From: Histoplasma ohiense
Lineage: Eukaryota > Ascomycota > Eurotiomycetes > Onygenales > Ajellomycetaceae
Length of the DNA stretch: 64,000 nucleotides
Reading direction: 5' to 3'
Assembly: GCA_017607445.1 (NCBI GenBank)
Contig: JAEVHH010000004.1
Location: forward strand, 4,464,001 to 4,528,000
Both the position numbers and the translations under genes were made by a program. Below the pieces are notes generated by a model. That model saw nothing but the letters and a program-made list of their open reading frames with translations, made no database searches and had not been told where the DNA came from. Positions 24,730 through 37,211 of the stretch are shown here, piece by piece. Numbering within the stretch: the stretch's first letter is position 1; every line of letters starts with the position of its first letter.

Positions 24730-27224
24730 TCATAAGCCTCTTCGACCTGCTGCAGCGGCAGCTTGGTTAATGAGCATCCAAGCACCCTCTACATCCTGTG
24801 TAGTAACGTTTCCCGGGGAAGTAGCGGAGCATTTAGGAGAACTAGGTTCATCCTCATTCCATACTTTCGCGTTGTACTGTGATTGAATATGGTTAATTGA
24901 TAATCCACAGAAAGAAAAAATATATATATATAACTATGAAAACATACCTTAAACCAAAAGTTCAACACAAGGGCTACAGCCAAACCCAGACAAACAACCA
25001 TCGGTCCAGCAACATTATCGAAATCCCGCCCACTGCGCTCCCGAATCCACCGCGCCCGCGTCACGTACATCCACCAACCCCAGCCGCCCGCAAAAATGGC
25101 GAAGCACGTGTACACAATCGCTAGCGAACGAGCGATTGTATTTTCTACAGAAGAGGCATTATACAGACCCAATGAAAGGGTAGCAAGCAATACGCATATG
25201 TGCTGCCATTTTATGAAGGTGCGCTGGTTGGCAAGCCACACTTTTGCTTCGACGCGGACGGGGCCGGAGTCCTTGAGCCACGTTCGTGGCGCGCGGACGC
25301 CTGGTGGTAAGGGAGGTGAGGAGGGCTGCCTGTGCGCGGTGGCGTACCGGGACATGGTGAGTGGGATGAAGGAGAGTAAGCCTGAGGGGCGCGAGGGTGG
25401 CAGTGAAGGGGGGGTGGATGATTTTCGAGGTTTTTGGATGGGAATTGGTTCCGATCCAGAGGAGAGGGGTCGGATGCTGTCGATTAACCGAGAGCTTTCC
25501 GCGGGGGGAGATTCGACAGAAAATACTCTGTGTACTGGAGAGCCGATCATGGGCCTGGTAGAGGGGCTATAGCGAGCTCCAGTTCCCAGGAAGCTTCCTA
25601 CTGCAAGTTCGTCTTCTGCTTGTTTTGCAATTCTTTCCTGCTCCTCCTGAAAGGCGGTTTCAGGGTCCCGACGGATGTCTGTCTCCAGCTCGCTCAACCA
25701 GAAAGGGAAGCTGTTAACATAATCTTCAAAAAGTTCTGCAACGCCGTGGACAAATTTGGAGAATCGAGGAGCGTCCTTGACGAGGTGAGATGACATCAAA
25801 TCAAGCAGCCATTCTCTATTTGCCCTGCGTAGGTTACCGCCTCGTACTTTGATTTCTAGGAGGGCGTAAGGGAATCGAGAGATTTCACCCGAGCGGATTT
25901 CTGAAAATGGAAACTCCATCTCTCTATCATCAATATCTGTCCGATGCCAATTATCGGGATCTCGGCAAGGGCGTTCCAAATCCAGCGAATCCTCCCTGAT
26001 AAGAGCCAAGTCGGTGTCGAGGGATATCCTAAGTTTATCATCGCCCGGAATCTGGAATGCCGTTCGGGTAAAAGTAGCTCGGAGAACGGGCTCGAGCCTC
26101 TTCTCTCGAATAAAGGATTGGATTTCTTCAACATCCCTCCTCAGAGCCTCCGCATTGTCTGAAACGGGAACATCACGGCTTTCCATCCTGTTGATGATTT
26201 TTTCCATTTTGTACTCCCCCTTTAAGAACGATTCGATATGCTTCTCCTTAATGCGGACTCTGACTTCTTTGCTGCTATCCCCATTGCTCATGGCTTTTTT
26301 CTCCAAGAAAATCTCTGGCCGATCTCTTAATTGGCCAGTCCAGCGAAGACGCAAAGAACTGGCCCCAGGTGTTTTGGCAACCTTTTGGTTATACAGTTCG
26401 AACTTAGGGCTATCAAAATATAGAGAGGTAATTGTTGGATCCTTGTGGGTCATTTGGAGGTCCTTGGCAGACACACTGGGGTTGTAAACTAACACGGGCA
26501 AGCGGCGTAGAATGTACGTTTTCACTTCCAGAACATTGTCCATGTGCACCCAAAATTTATGCGAGGTATATGCATCCTGTCCCAGATGGGTATCCACAGT
26601 GGGTCCTCCATCGGTAGGTTGTCCAGAGCCACGTTGTCCCAGATTCTGATGGATGAAGGAGTACATAGTCGACAGACGGTAGAGAAGGGGGGAATAGTCC
26701 TCTGAATTAAACGGCAGCTGGGACAATCGCACCTGAAGCAGCGGCCTTACCTTGTAGCGTGTACCTCGTTTCCGATCATGTTTTTTCGCAGCCTTTAGAA
26801 ATCCAGTGAAATTGATACGGCTGTACTTTTCTAATTCGCTAAGTTCCTTGGTAATCGTGTCTAGATCCTTCATGGCACTCTCAGCCGTCTGTCTCCTCTG
26901 ATCCGCATCCTTCACCTGATGAGAACCATCATCTTTGACAACCAAAGGCTCTAACTTGGCCTCGCAGTCTGAGGTCCGATCCCGCAGCTGCTTATAGGTG
27001 TTGACCTGGAAGGCATTGACCTTGTCGAGCTGAACATTGATCAACTCCTGCACAAACGTCTCTTCATCTTGGTCTGTCCATTCGGGGCTTTCATCATCAC
27101 TCCCATCCTGCGAGTCGTCCCTGGTTTCGTGTTCACGCAACAGCAGCTTCAGCTTTTTGTAGTCAATGTAATGGTCCTTCCAAGGTGGATAGATAGATTT
27201 TCTGAGAGTGAGGCCGAAGCGCAT
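24730..27224 (-). CDS. SPX-VTC domain protein, Vtc2/Vtc3-like
   Basis: Subunit of the vacuolar transporter chaperone (polyphosphate polymerase) complex. Two exons (24948-27224 and 24730-24876) give 807 residues. The SPX domain opens MRFGLTLRKSIYPPWKDHYI, with the YPPWK motif of Vtc2/Vtc3 rather than the Vtc4 start, and contains a phosphate-sensing stretch NFTGFLKAAKKHDRK. The VTC tunnel domain follows (TSLYFDSPKFELYNQKV, SLRLRWTG, EVRVRIKEKH, LEPVLRATFTRTAFQ, LEIKVRGG). After a Ser/Pro-rich linker, a DUF202-type three-helix membrane domain begins near AKVWLANQRTFIKWQH. In yeast Vtc4 is the polymerase, and Vtc2/3 are regulatory. The short last exon supplies an acidic, Ala-rich tail. I start at the ATG at 27222-27224 because the frame above it does not resemble the family. 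Confidence 0.88.
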
Positions 27225-27782
27225 GGTTGCAGCGCCGAGGTAACGGAAGGCTTTGGGATGTGGTTCAAGAGCATGGAAGAGTGGGTGGCTGAACGAGCTG
27301 CTCAAAACAGTTACACAGACAGTCCCTAGCAATTCTATATATATACCGTCACACACACCAGGGACCGAGGCAGTTGTTGTCGTTCTCAGGCTGGTGTTTT
27401 CTATCGAAACTGGGGCTGGTTCAGATTTCCTGATTGGGCAATGCTGGAGACGGAGGAGGATCACTCCCAGCCAATAAGAGGCCAGTATCTGCGCATTCCC
27501 TCTCAAAGTAACCCGGACTATATTTTATCCGTGATGACGTCACATCAGCGAGCCTCATCATGTGACAATAATGTCTTGGCAAGGAGTAAACAAAAACACC
27601 ATCGGAGCAAGTTCATTTCTCGTACTCGGAGTGATTAATTTCCTTGCCATCACATCGACAATTGCAAGGCAAGATTTCTTTTAATACGACTTCTAGATGC
27701 GCAGCATATCCAATATCTAGAGTTATTACACGTGGAATTTCAATTGTTGTTGTCACTACGTCTGTTCCTTTTCAGGTTGACA
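27225..27782. promoter_or_regulatory. divergent promoter, VTC gene / CENP-W gene
   Basis: 558 bp separates the two start codons. Visible sites: a TATATATATA stretch near 27338-27347, CCAAT at 27471-27475, a perfect CRE/ATF palindrome TGACGTCA at 27535-27542, and an E-box CACGTG at 27729-27734. CACGTG is the core bound by Pho4-type factors, which control VTC genes in yeast; here this is inference only. Confidence 0.45.
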
Positions 27783-28274
27783 ATGGTGGTCACTCCCAAA
27801 TTGTATCCGCGGGCAACAGTTAAGCGCATCGTGAAAGCCCATTCGAAGCGCAATATATCCAAAAACGCAGATATCTTGGTGCGCCTCAATTATGATACCT
27901 TGTTTTGCTGCAGAATCTGCCGTTGGATGCCCTTAGCTAATGTTGTCTTTGGCATTGATTTACCAGATATTCCTGGACTATATGCTATTCATGCAAGAGT
28001 AGGAATTGACCCCCGTCCGCATTGTCCTTCTCGACAGGTATTCAGAATAATTATTGTCGCTCAAGGAAATGACTTTTATTTAACAGACTGATGCGTGAGG
28101 CCTCTATCCGGGCGAGGAGAGGTGGGGAGAAAGTTATCTCGGCCAGAAGCGTCAGAAAGGTAACCGAGGTGAGTTCTGAATCCCTATCGAGTTTAGATAT
28201 TTAAGCATTAAACCTGTCTAATATAACGGTCACCGTTGGGTTATCAGGGTACCCTGAGGAAATTCAAAGGGTGA
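27783..28274 (+). CDS. CENP-W-like histone-fold kinetochore protein
   Basis: Inner-kinetochore subunit (CENP-W/Wip1) that pairs with CENP-T to form a DNA-binding histone-fold dimer. Four tiny exons (27783-27878, 27967-27998, 28087-28168, 28248-28274) join in frame into a 78-residue basic protein. It begins MVVTPKLYPRATVKRIVKAH, continues SKNADIL into IFLDYMLFMQELMREASIRA, and then has GGEKVISARSVRKVTE and ends LRKFKG. The helix pattern and the KLYPRATVKRIVKAHS and LMREAS blocks match fungal CENP-W proteins as I know them. The 32-nt second exon is essential, since it carries the central helix. The genome region is arranged head to head with the VTC gene. Confidence 0.82.
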
Positions 28275-28941
28275 ATGAACCCGAGGCGTGGTTTCGTAGT
28301 TTTCCCGAATAATTACCCTTTGAATTGGCGAGGGCGAAGAGGGCGATGGCGTTGGGATCTCTTGTTTACGGATGGAGCAGCGTGGAATTTCCGTTTCCTT
28401 TTACTTTTTAAATGATACCCCGAGCGAAATTGGCGTTTTTGCAGTTTGCAGTCTTATTATGTATTTATATACAGCAGTCACCTTGAAGCCCCTCGGTGCC
28501 ATTTGTAATCGATTTCTTCGCCTCTGCAGCGTACCGCTGTATGGAACGGGTAAAATAGCAGCTTTGAAAGTCAACCTCATACAGCTTTGTTTTGAGCACA
28601 GAAATATAACAGAATGTGTCTACCTACCAAAAAATAAATTATGCATGTCCCGCGTTGGGCAGCACGCTGGCTGACATCGAGCTGACACCGCTGAGCAAAT
28701 TCTGCCGCATTCTTCCAGTGACCAAAGAGTCAACGCAAACCTCTTTCTTTTTCTCCACACGCAAGGCACCTACAAGCTCTACTCATTCTCTCCCCACCTA
28801 ACTTCGTTTCGTTATTCCTACTGATCCAAATAATTCTCTACGAGTTGTATCGCGACTCTGTTATTTCCATCTTGCGCCTGCGGGAAAACTTTTGCAGTTT
28901 TCCTTCCCTGTCACACGACACACCGCCGTACCTAACCAGCC
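28275..28941. other. intergenic region upstream of Yag7-like gene
   Basis: Holds the 3' flank of the CENP-W gene and a C/T-rich 5' leader before 28942. A 100-codon frame at 28372-28674 has no recognisable feature. Confidence 0.5.
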
Positions 28942-30619
28942 ATGTCTGCCGCTGTCACTAATCCCCTTCCCCAACCTGATGCTAAGGGAGCAAAGAAGAA
29001 GCGCGCCAAGGGCGAGAACTCTTCCACCGCCTCCGGAGCTGTGACAGATCCCCCAAATCCCGCAACCCCTACGACAGAATCTGCTCCAAATGGAGTGGGT
29101 GGCGCCCATGAGCCCGGCTTTCTGAAAGATCTGCACAAGTACACTTTTTGGAATTCTACCTCAAAGAAAAACTTTTCGTAACATAGCACTAACTATTACA
29201 CCTCAATGCAGGAGCCATCGGAATGCTGTCAAGAAATTGGTATGTCGTTTCTGCTTTGCATATATGCTAGCTGCATTGCTAATTCGAATACTACCCTAGA
29301 ATGCCACTTCCAAAGTTGATAACATCATTGCGGAAAACCCGAACAAGTCTCTCGATGAACTAGTGGCAGAGAAGAAGATCAATGCGGACCAAAAGGTCCA
29401 AGTCTTAAAGAAGCCTTCCCTGCAAGCGGCCGTATTCCAAATTGAGGAGCAAATAAATCAGTACAAGCAATATGGGCAATATTATGAAGACCGCCTCTCC
29501 AGCCAGAAAATCGAAATAGAAAAGGCCCACAAAGATGAGTTGAAAGTCCTTAAAGAAAAGGTGGCTGCAGAGATATTAGAGTCTGTTGAAAAAGAATTCG
29601 AACAAAGATTGTTGGTGCTCAGCCAATTTTTGCGCGCTGCTGCGGCCATGAGACGCTCTGGAGACGAAACTTCAAGTGATAGCCGAGCTTTTGAAGGCGC
29701 GTTGTTCCAGGTCTATGGGGGAACAGAGGAGGCAGTCAGCGCTATGGTTAAACTGATCAACGGCACGGATGACATTGTTCCAAGTGTTGATGCGGAGCCT
29801 CTCGACGTCCCATGTGAGTAACCCCGTTGAAGTATCAGTGATTGTATATTGATATTCTAATTCGGCGAGGGAATAGATTCGAGGGTCAAACAAGCTTCTC
29901 TGGAATATATCCCCCCCGCTACTGAAGCGTGGACTGAGGAGACTCAGCCATCCGAATCAACTTCTGCTGCCGGAACCAATGTCGTGACCGATCCTACAAT
30001 CGCTAATGCCGGTCTAACTGAACTTCAGGATCCTCCTTTAGCTGCTCAACAAGCACCTACCACCAACGGATTCCCAACTTCTGGAACCCCACACCCAGAT
30101 GAAATTTCTTCTGCCCCAAGCCAATCCGCTGTTAACAACGAAACGGCAAACCCAAGAGCTCAAATGAGGTGGGATAATCAAGGATCAAAAATGTCCGCTT
30201 CGACCACCGCTGAGGGATGGGTCGAAATCGAGAAAGCTGATGTAGAAGGTACATCAACAACAACAGCAACACAAGGTGTGCATCCAGCACTCCCCACCTC
30301 TGGTAGCTGGGCTGAAGATATTCCAGTGCAAACCTCCGTCGCAGGTGGGGCTTCTCCAGAGCCAAATGACGGTTTCAAACCGGTCGTCAGCCACCACGCC
30401 AGGCAAAATAGTGGACGTGGTAGAGGCGTCCGTGGCCGTGGCGGGCCTCGTGGTGAGGGGTTCCGGGGTCGGGGAGGATTCCGTGGGGATCGCGGCGACT
30501 ATCGCGGGCGCGGGCGCGGTCGTGGTGGTGAATACCGTGGCCGTGGCGGGCGTGGTGGGTATAATAGACCTCCACAACAGTCCCATGCTGCCCCAGCTCC
30601 TGCGGAGCACACGGCATAG
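28942..30619 (+). CDS. yag7: Yag7-like RGG-rich protein
   Basis: Fungal Yag7 family, ribosome/RNA associated. Exons 28942-29138, 29212-29239, 29300-29813 and 29877-30619 give 493 residues. The N terminus is Lys- and Ala-rich. The conserved dimerisation region spans about 62-170: AVKKLNATSKVDNIIAENP, KSLDELVAEKKINADQK, PSLQAAVFQIEEQINQYK, followed by a charged coiled coil and EGALFQVYGG. The middle part is Ser/Thr/Pro-rich and probably disordered. The last 75 residues are an RGG/RG domain (GRGRGVRGRGG and similar repeats), typical of RNA binding and of arginine methylation. All four exons keep phase (second exon only 28 nt). Confidence 0.85.
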
Positions 30620-32322
30620 GTATCTCTCCGGACCCGCCACGAGAGAAGAGGTTTCAATCCCTTCCTCTCTCGGGACCCCGAACAGAACGCTTGATCATCT
30701 TTGTACCTCAACCTTTCTCTCCACATGCTCCCTTCTGACGTACATTGCTCATTGCGATTTCTCTACCATATAGCCAACTCTCGAACTCCAAGTCCAACCT
30801 CTTTTTGCGCTCAATTTGGTTCTAGTATCCATCCCACTATCGCCCCTCGTCATTTCTTCTCTCGCCCTCATCACAAAAAAGGCCAAAGAGAACATACCTC
30901 ACACACACCCACATACACTAAAACACCTTACTTAAACCAAATACTTTATTCACAAAGACGACGAAACGAAACTGAAAAACGGACGATGAAATAAAATAAA
31001 TAAGAAAAAGAACAGGGAAGGAAAGGAAAAAAAGAAGCATCCTCCGCCTTCAAATCTCTGATATTTACCACTCCCCTACCTATCTACGCTTCTAGTATTC
31101 TTCAATGGCTTTACCAGCGGCAAAGGGAAATTTAAAAACTAAAACAAATCCACAGCCCTTGCGATTTATTCTCACTGAAACTTTTTCCTTTGATTTTGGT
31201 CCATTTCCAAGCGTGCATTAGGTATTCATGGGTCTTGCCTCTTATTCTTTTCTTTTCTTTTCTTTTGTGTGTTTTGTTTTGCTTTTACATTTTTCGCCTT
31301 CAATTCCCCATACCCTCCCGTTCTTATTTTTGTCTTAGAAAAGCAGAGGTGCCCCATGTATCTCCAGCGTTACATGCTAGCGGTTGACTTATCCTCTTTT
31401 CGTCGTCTTACCTATATCGTTTTCCCATCTGATCCCATCCTTCACTGTAGTTTTATCCTCTCTCCTTTTTGTGCTTGAGCTTATTTTACCTCCCAGAACC
31501 TCACGAAAGCAAGAGAGTGTGTTTGTGTTGTGAGACGAATTTAACGACAGGTGCCGCGTGGTGATGGGTATTTAAAACCCCTCTGCAAAGTTTTTTCTTT
31601 CCCTCATGTTTCCTTTCCCACGAGTGCAAATGTTGCGAATGGGAGGGTGGGGCGACGGTTTGGTTTTGATTCCTGCCGGTGCTTCTGTTTGTCGCATCTG
31701 GAATTTGGAATTTGGCGAATTTGGCATACTACTTACTACCTGGCAGACTTTCCGCCTTCTCTGCTTCCTTCTACATGAGGGAAATTTTGGCGGATTCTAT
31801 GTCTTCTTTTTTCGCTTTTGTCGCTGAATTAGTGCAGGTTCGGAGCATTTGGGTTGCAAACCGGGGTTGATATTGGTTGTTATAGTAAGATGATAATGCG
31901 AGTTTGACTCGGGGTCTTTCACGAGTTCCATACGCCCGTAAAGCACTGCAAAAAACAGGCTCTTATTTACTCCGTGCAACCTGCGCCATTGTAATATGTA
32001 GTAATGTACTCTGTAGTATGGTGGTTTCAAACCAATTAGGGCTGTCCACCACCACGTGCCTGCACCTGAGCGCATCCGCTGACGACATCCAAAACTCAAG
32101 CTCCGTGTTGCTTCTACCGACAAACATCCCTACTTCTGCTGCTGATTCACTTCCTACAAGCTGCATCTTCGCATTTCCTCCGGCTGTTCTAGGCGTCATT
32201 CTTTAGGAGCTCGTCAATTATCTGTATCCTTTTTCTTTTTAACTTTTTTTGGTAGGATGCCCTGAAATCCTTCCTCTGATTCCTTCCGCTTGTCCTTGGT
32301 TGTGGTGGGATTATTTCCAACT
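30620..32322. other. intergenic gap
   Basis: 1.7 kb with A-rich sequence near 30940-31060 and T/C-rich sequence near 31240-31330. It is the 3' flank of the Yag7-like gene and the promoter side of the MFS gene. No gene seen on either strand. Confidence 0.5.
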
Positions 32323-33816
32323 ATGGGGACAACAACCGTCAGCCCATCACGGCGCAAACAGATCCTTAAAGTCCTCTTTATATCCCTCCTCCTTGACTTG
32401 GTACGTGGATTTCCAAATCTTTCCTTAGGATCCTTCACCTCAGTCAGCCGCAAAAGCAGACCTTAACACCGAAGACTTCTTCTCCAGGTCTCCTTCACTT
32501 TCATCCTCCCCCTCTTCCCCTCCCTCCTAACCTTCTACTTGAACCGCGACCCTTCACCAACCTCCCTTCTCCACCGTATCCTGCATTACCTAAATGCGTA
32601 CAAAAATTCCTTTGCCCGCCCTATCGACTCGCGCTACGACATCGTCCTCCTCGGCGGAGCCTTGGGTTCTCTCTTCTCCCTCCTCCAAGCCATTGCGGCC
32701 CCCTTCATCGGCCGCCTATCTGACAACCATGGCCGACGCACCGCCCTCCTTTGCTCTATGGCGGGTAACATCGCCAGTGTCGCGCTGTGGGTAGCTGCGA
32801 CGGACTTCCGGACGTTTCTGGGTAGTCGGATTATCGGAGGTCTTAGTGAAGGGAATGTGCAGATTGCGAATGCTATTGCGACGGATATCAGCGACGAGGG
32901 ACAGAGGGGCGCGACAATGGCACTTGTGGGCGTGTGTTTTAGTGTTGCATTTACGTTTGGGCCGGCGATGGGAGCCGCGTTGGCGGGGATTACCACCGTG
33001 ATAGAAAATCCGTTCGCGACCGCGGCGGGCTGCTCGTTACTCCTTATTGTAGTGGAGACGGTCTATCTATACTTCTATCTGCCGGAAACGCATCCGCGAT
33101 TTGCGAAAATTCGGAAGGATGTTCATTCTTCTGCCTCTATCTCAGCTGTTGCGACTTCTGTTGGTGACAAATTGGACAAGAATCATCTAAAAGCGGAGCA
33201 GAAACCATCCGCTACTATCAAAGTCACGGCAACGCCAAAAAACTACACCAACCCCCCAATCCTCCTAAACCTAACCCACTTCCTCTTCCTCCTCCCTTTC
33301 TCCGGCCTTGAATTCTCACTCCCTTTCTTAACTACCACTCTCTACGCATCCACGAACTCTTCGGTTTCCCCTTCTGCCCAAAATGGCCGTCTCCTCTCCG
33401 TCATGGGCCTCCTCGCCTCCCTCCTCCAAGGCACGTTAGTTCGCCGCCTCCCCCCACTACTAACCGTCCGCATTGGCGTCACTGCCTGCGCTCTCTCGTT
33501 CTTCATCTTATCGCGTGTCTCTACCATATCAGGTCTATACGGCGCCGGGTGCCTGCTGGCAGTCACCAGTGCCACAGTGGTCACGGGCTTGAATAGCCTG
33601 GGAAGCCTAGAGGCTAGCGAGGGTGAGCGAGGAGTGTTTTTGGGCAGGCTGAGGAGTTGGGGCCAGGCAGGGAGGGCGTCAGGCCCGGTTGTCTTTTGTA
33701 CGTTGTTTTGGTGGGCAGGGAGGGAGGTAGCATATATGGTTGGCGGAGTTGGGATGTTGGGCGTTTGTGCACTTGTTTTTGGGTGTCTGAGAACACCCGT
33801 CACCTCAAAAAGATGA
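32323..33816 (+). CDS. major facilitator superfamily transporter
   Basis: Two exons, 32323-32400 and 32488-33816, give 468 residues with about 12 hydrophobic segments. After a basic N terminus (SPSRRKQILK) the first helix reads LFISLLLDLVSFTFILPLFP. The MFS motif A is clear: GRLSDNHGRRTALL (between helices 2 and 3), and IGGLSEGNVQIANAIATDIS matches the helix 4-5 region. A hydrophilic loop of about 55 residues separates the two six-helix halves. The pattern resembles the MFSD10/TETRAN and TetA-like branch of the superfamily; the substrate is unknown. The first exon is required to supply helix 1. Confidence 0.82.
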
Positions 33817-35995
33817 GATAAACCAGTTTTCGGGCATACTTTTGATATTTATTTTTGGCAAGGGAAGGAAAAAGGATATATACACTTCCCTCTTGGTTTG
33901 GGATTTAGGATTTTGCGTTCGTTGCATATGAGGTGTCGAAGGTGCTTAAAGCCTGATAAAAATGGAGGGAGGCCTTCATGTTCATGCCACTTTTTGCATT
34001 TCTTTTTGACTTTCTCGGGCTTGTGATTTCATTCTCTTCACCTTTGGTTTGGCTTGAAAAATACTGAAAAAAGACACATTCTCCATTGCTTACACCTCAC
34101 GGGTTTGTTTTAATAGTTGACTGATATGGGGGTAAGGTAATGGGCAGCGGGATAAAATAGGCAATAGGAAAAGGGGGGATCCAAACATGGTACCAACATA
34201 GCCTTTCCTAGTTTTAGCTTATCTGCAGCTAAACGAGAAATTAGGCAACTGTGTCGGTTTTTTGTGAACACGAAATTGATTCATCATGGCTAGACTGTTG
34301 ACTCGGCCCCCCTTTTCTACGATTCTTGCGATTGACTGATGAAAAGCAGACCCGTCCCTTTTTTTGGATTTTTTTTTTCTTTTAATCGGTTCACTTCGAT
34401 GCTTGTTGAACCCTTTGGCGTCCCAAAGTCCAAAGCTATATGAGGCAATCATGAAGCATAGTGATTGACTCCATTGATGTTCACTCGTCATTTTTGGCCT
34501 ATACCGGCTGTGCCGCAACTTCTCTTCAAATACCGGCCATAGGTAGCACCTTGCACACGGGTTCTAGGATTGCTACATAGATCGATATTCTGAGAGATGT
34601 TCGGTTCTATGAAAAAAACTGATCCATATCACCACCCGTCGCACAGGGACAATTCTTCCACGGCAAAGGACATGTAGAGTGGCCGCTGGGACCATGAATT
34701 ACATACACATTTGATTTGGTTTGGTTTGATCCCAGTCCATTTCTTGGTGTGATTTCCAGTGGGATCAGGATCAGAATGGAGGTGTAAAGTGACTAGAATT
34801 ATTAAAACATGAGTGAAATGAGACTAATAAATCTTGATATTTCATGTAAAGTGACTGACTATCAAAAATAAGAACATGACCTGGGACTGACTATGATTTG
34901 ATTATATAATACATATCTAGATATCAATCTGATGATATGATTGGTGGAGATATTATCTCTATCTAGTGCTGCTAAGCTATCTATCGCTGCCAACCTACCT
35001 ACCACTGTCAATCTATATAGGGTAAATCATGGGACCAAATGGGACCAGAACTGTTAATTTATAAATAAAACATGATCTGGGACTAGAATAATAATATAAA
35101 TCATGTAAAGTGACTGATTTGATAAACACTATATGGTGCCAGGAGTCCTGGTCCAGGACTAAGATATTTGAGAATGGGACTGAAGAAAAATTTGGTCCTG
35201 GTCCCATGCATGGTCACACGGCCAGTCTAAGTTACTGTCCTGGACATGACAGGTTGGAAGTACATGTGGGAAATGTAGATGTATAAGGTAAATCATGACA
35301 TTGATTTTGGTTTTTTATTTTATAGACTATGTTTCCTACAACCTTTATAAAGTATATTGTAGGTAGAATTATTTTTGATTCTGTTCGCCGATGTAGCTTG
35401 GCGATGGATGCCTTGTGTGTATCAATTCGGCGGAATCTCAAGGGTCAAACCTGGGGAGAGGAGTTCAAAATAGAATCACAACTAATTGTTGTTAAAGGGG
35501 GGATTGTGGCTATTGATACATGCTGGACAGGAGTCATTAGACATACTGAACATATGTTAAATTGGAAAAAGGAAAGAAACAGGGAAAGAAAATTAATGTA
35601 CAGTGGAGAGGTATCCTAAGTGGTTAGGGATAACAATGTCGGGGGGCATGGTTTGCAGGCTATGAGCCAAAAAATGACCCGCTCCTTGCTATATGAAGCC
35701 CCCCAAAAAGTAAACGGGGAAAGGAAGAGAACAAGGAAAGGAAAGGAAATTGAAAAAAAAAACGAAAATCACCCAGTAATAACGCCACGCGAGAGTTGAA
35801 TGGAAAATTAAGAAAATCCCCCGAGGACGGCTATTCAGATTGCTTAAAAAACAAAATGGAAAAAAAATATTTACCTTGCACGAGCCAAGGTAATGCAAAT
35901 GTTTTTTGAAAATTGTGGTTCGGTAATTCATCATAGAGGTAGAGAAAACACATACTGAGGGTCCAGTATAAACTAGTATCATCCCGATTTAACTT
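33817..35995. other. 2.2-kb gap with short dispersed repeats
   Basis: No convincing gene. From about 34700 to 35230 short words recur: GTAAAGTGACT near 34785, 34853 and 35104; GGTAAATCATG near 35022 and 35287; and several GGGAC/GTCCC words. The piece may be a relic non-autonomous element, but I cannot define its ends. Confidence 0.35.
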
Positions 35996-37211
35996 TCAAG
36001 ATTTGTTTTTGAACAGCATTTTGTCATCCCGCGAAAGATCTAGACCGACAGCGAGTGCGGGTGTTGTGCCAGCATCGCCTCTGGATCCGGGCCATTTGGC
36101 CTTCCCAAGCAGCCAGTCCGTCAGTGTGACAACCCTCGCCGTCCTATCCCATCCATTGCTTTCATCGGCATGTTCAATGGTATGACTAGCAATACGGCCT
36201 TCGTCATCAAACAAGAAGATGAACAGCCCGCTGAACTGTTCCTCTTGACCTAGTTTAAAAATCGGTGCGTCTCCGCCTAACAGCTTGCTAAGACCACGAT
36301 TTGTTCCATTCGATGAGGAGGACAGCGCTGATTGCGTTTCGCTACTAGTTCTCATATCTCTGTTGGTTGTGGAAGAGCTATTCGTCGTAGCTTCTCCATC
36401 GGTGAACGGTGGAGATTCTTTAGGACTCGATTTTCCAAAGTAGCTGGGAGAATATGTCTTGCCTCCCTCAGTTCGCCAGCGAACTACTAGCTTCTCATCG
36501 CCGTATTTGTGCTCTTCATCATATTCCGCAATGGATGGGGAATTCACCATTCGTTCGCTTATGATATCTAGCCGGACGTTGCCGACTATTGGGACACTTC
36601 CCCAGGCTACTGGGGCAGTCCACAAAGCAGCGCGATAGGGTACTCTGCCCTTTACCATGGGGAGGTGAGGGTGTGTCGAAGGGAATAGATGTAGCGATAT
36701 ATTCGGAGAAAGGATCTCTTGTGGTAGAGGATTGACAAGGATGCCTGGAAGATGGGAGGAGAGGATGCGAAGAGCTGTGGAAAGGGGATTTGATAGCAGC
36801 TGGTTAGCACACGACCCAGGCGAGAAATTTTTCGAGAAGAGCAAATACGTGTCGGGAGAGGTATTGACGAATATTGAAATAAGCTATCATACTTTTCCCC
36901 AACTTTAATATCCGTTCATCTAACGGTTTATAGTCTCCGTTATCATTGCCATTACCCAACCCCATACTCCATCTCTGAGGCCTGTTGGCAGAGAAGTAAA
37001 CCGGCGTGAGCCGCAGGAGGTCTAACTCTGAGTCATCGAGGCGGATATGAGCTAGATATCTACGGGGGACGTCTTTATGGGCATGGCGAAAGTCACAGAG
37101 ATGCACCGTCGGAGGATGTAGCGGGGTGACCTGGGCCGCATATGGGGACCGGGACTGGGCATGGAAGATGCTGGTTTGGCGGAGATGACGAGGGAAGCAG
37201 ACCTTCGCCAT
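35996..37211 (-). CDS. conserved hypothetical protein, possible mitochondrial import
   Basis: Two exons (36893-37211 and 35996-36774) give 365 residues. The first 27 residues (MAKVCFPRHLRQTSIFHAQS and on) are basic with no acidic residue, like a mitochondrial targeting sequence. The body has no motif I can name. Conserved-looking blocks are RYLAHIRLDDSELDLLRLTP, the central segment VKGRVPYRAALWTAPVAWG, RWRTEGG, and a C-terminal block LFIFLFDDEGRIASHTIEHA followed by LLGKAKW. A Ser/Thr-rich stretch (about 245-275) looks disordered. The alternating strands around a single fold could suit an NTF2-like domain, but that is a guess. The junction at the intron restores KLGKTLRILSSHLP, supporting a real spliced gene. 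Function not assigned. Confidence 0.7.

Noticed and set aside
27225..27506. N-terminal extension of the VTC subunit
   Set aside because: The frame is open above the ATG at 27224, but the sequence is unlike the family and the SPX domain normally begins at the MxFGxxL start.
30254..30726. Open frames opposite the RGG region of the Yag7-like gene
   Set aside because: They mirror the Gly/Arg codon bias of the real gene and have no independent features.
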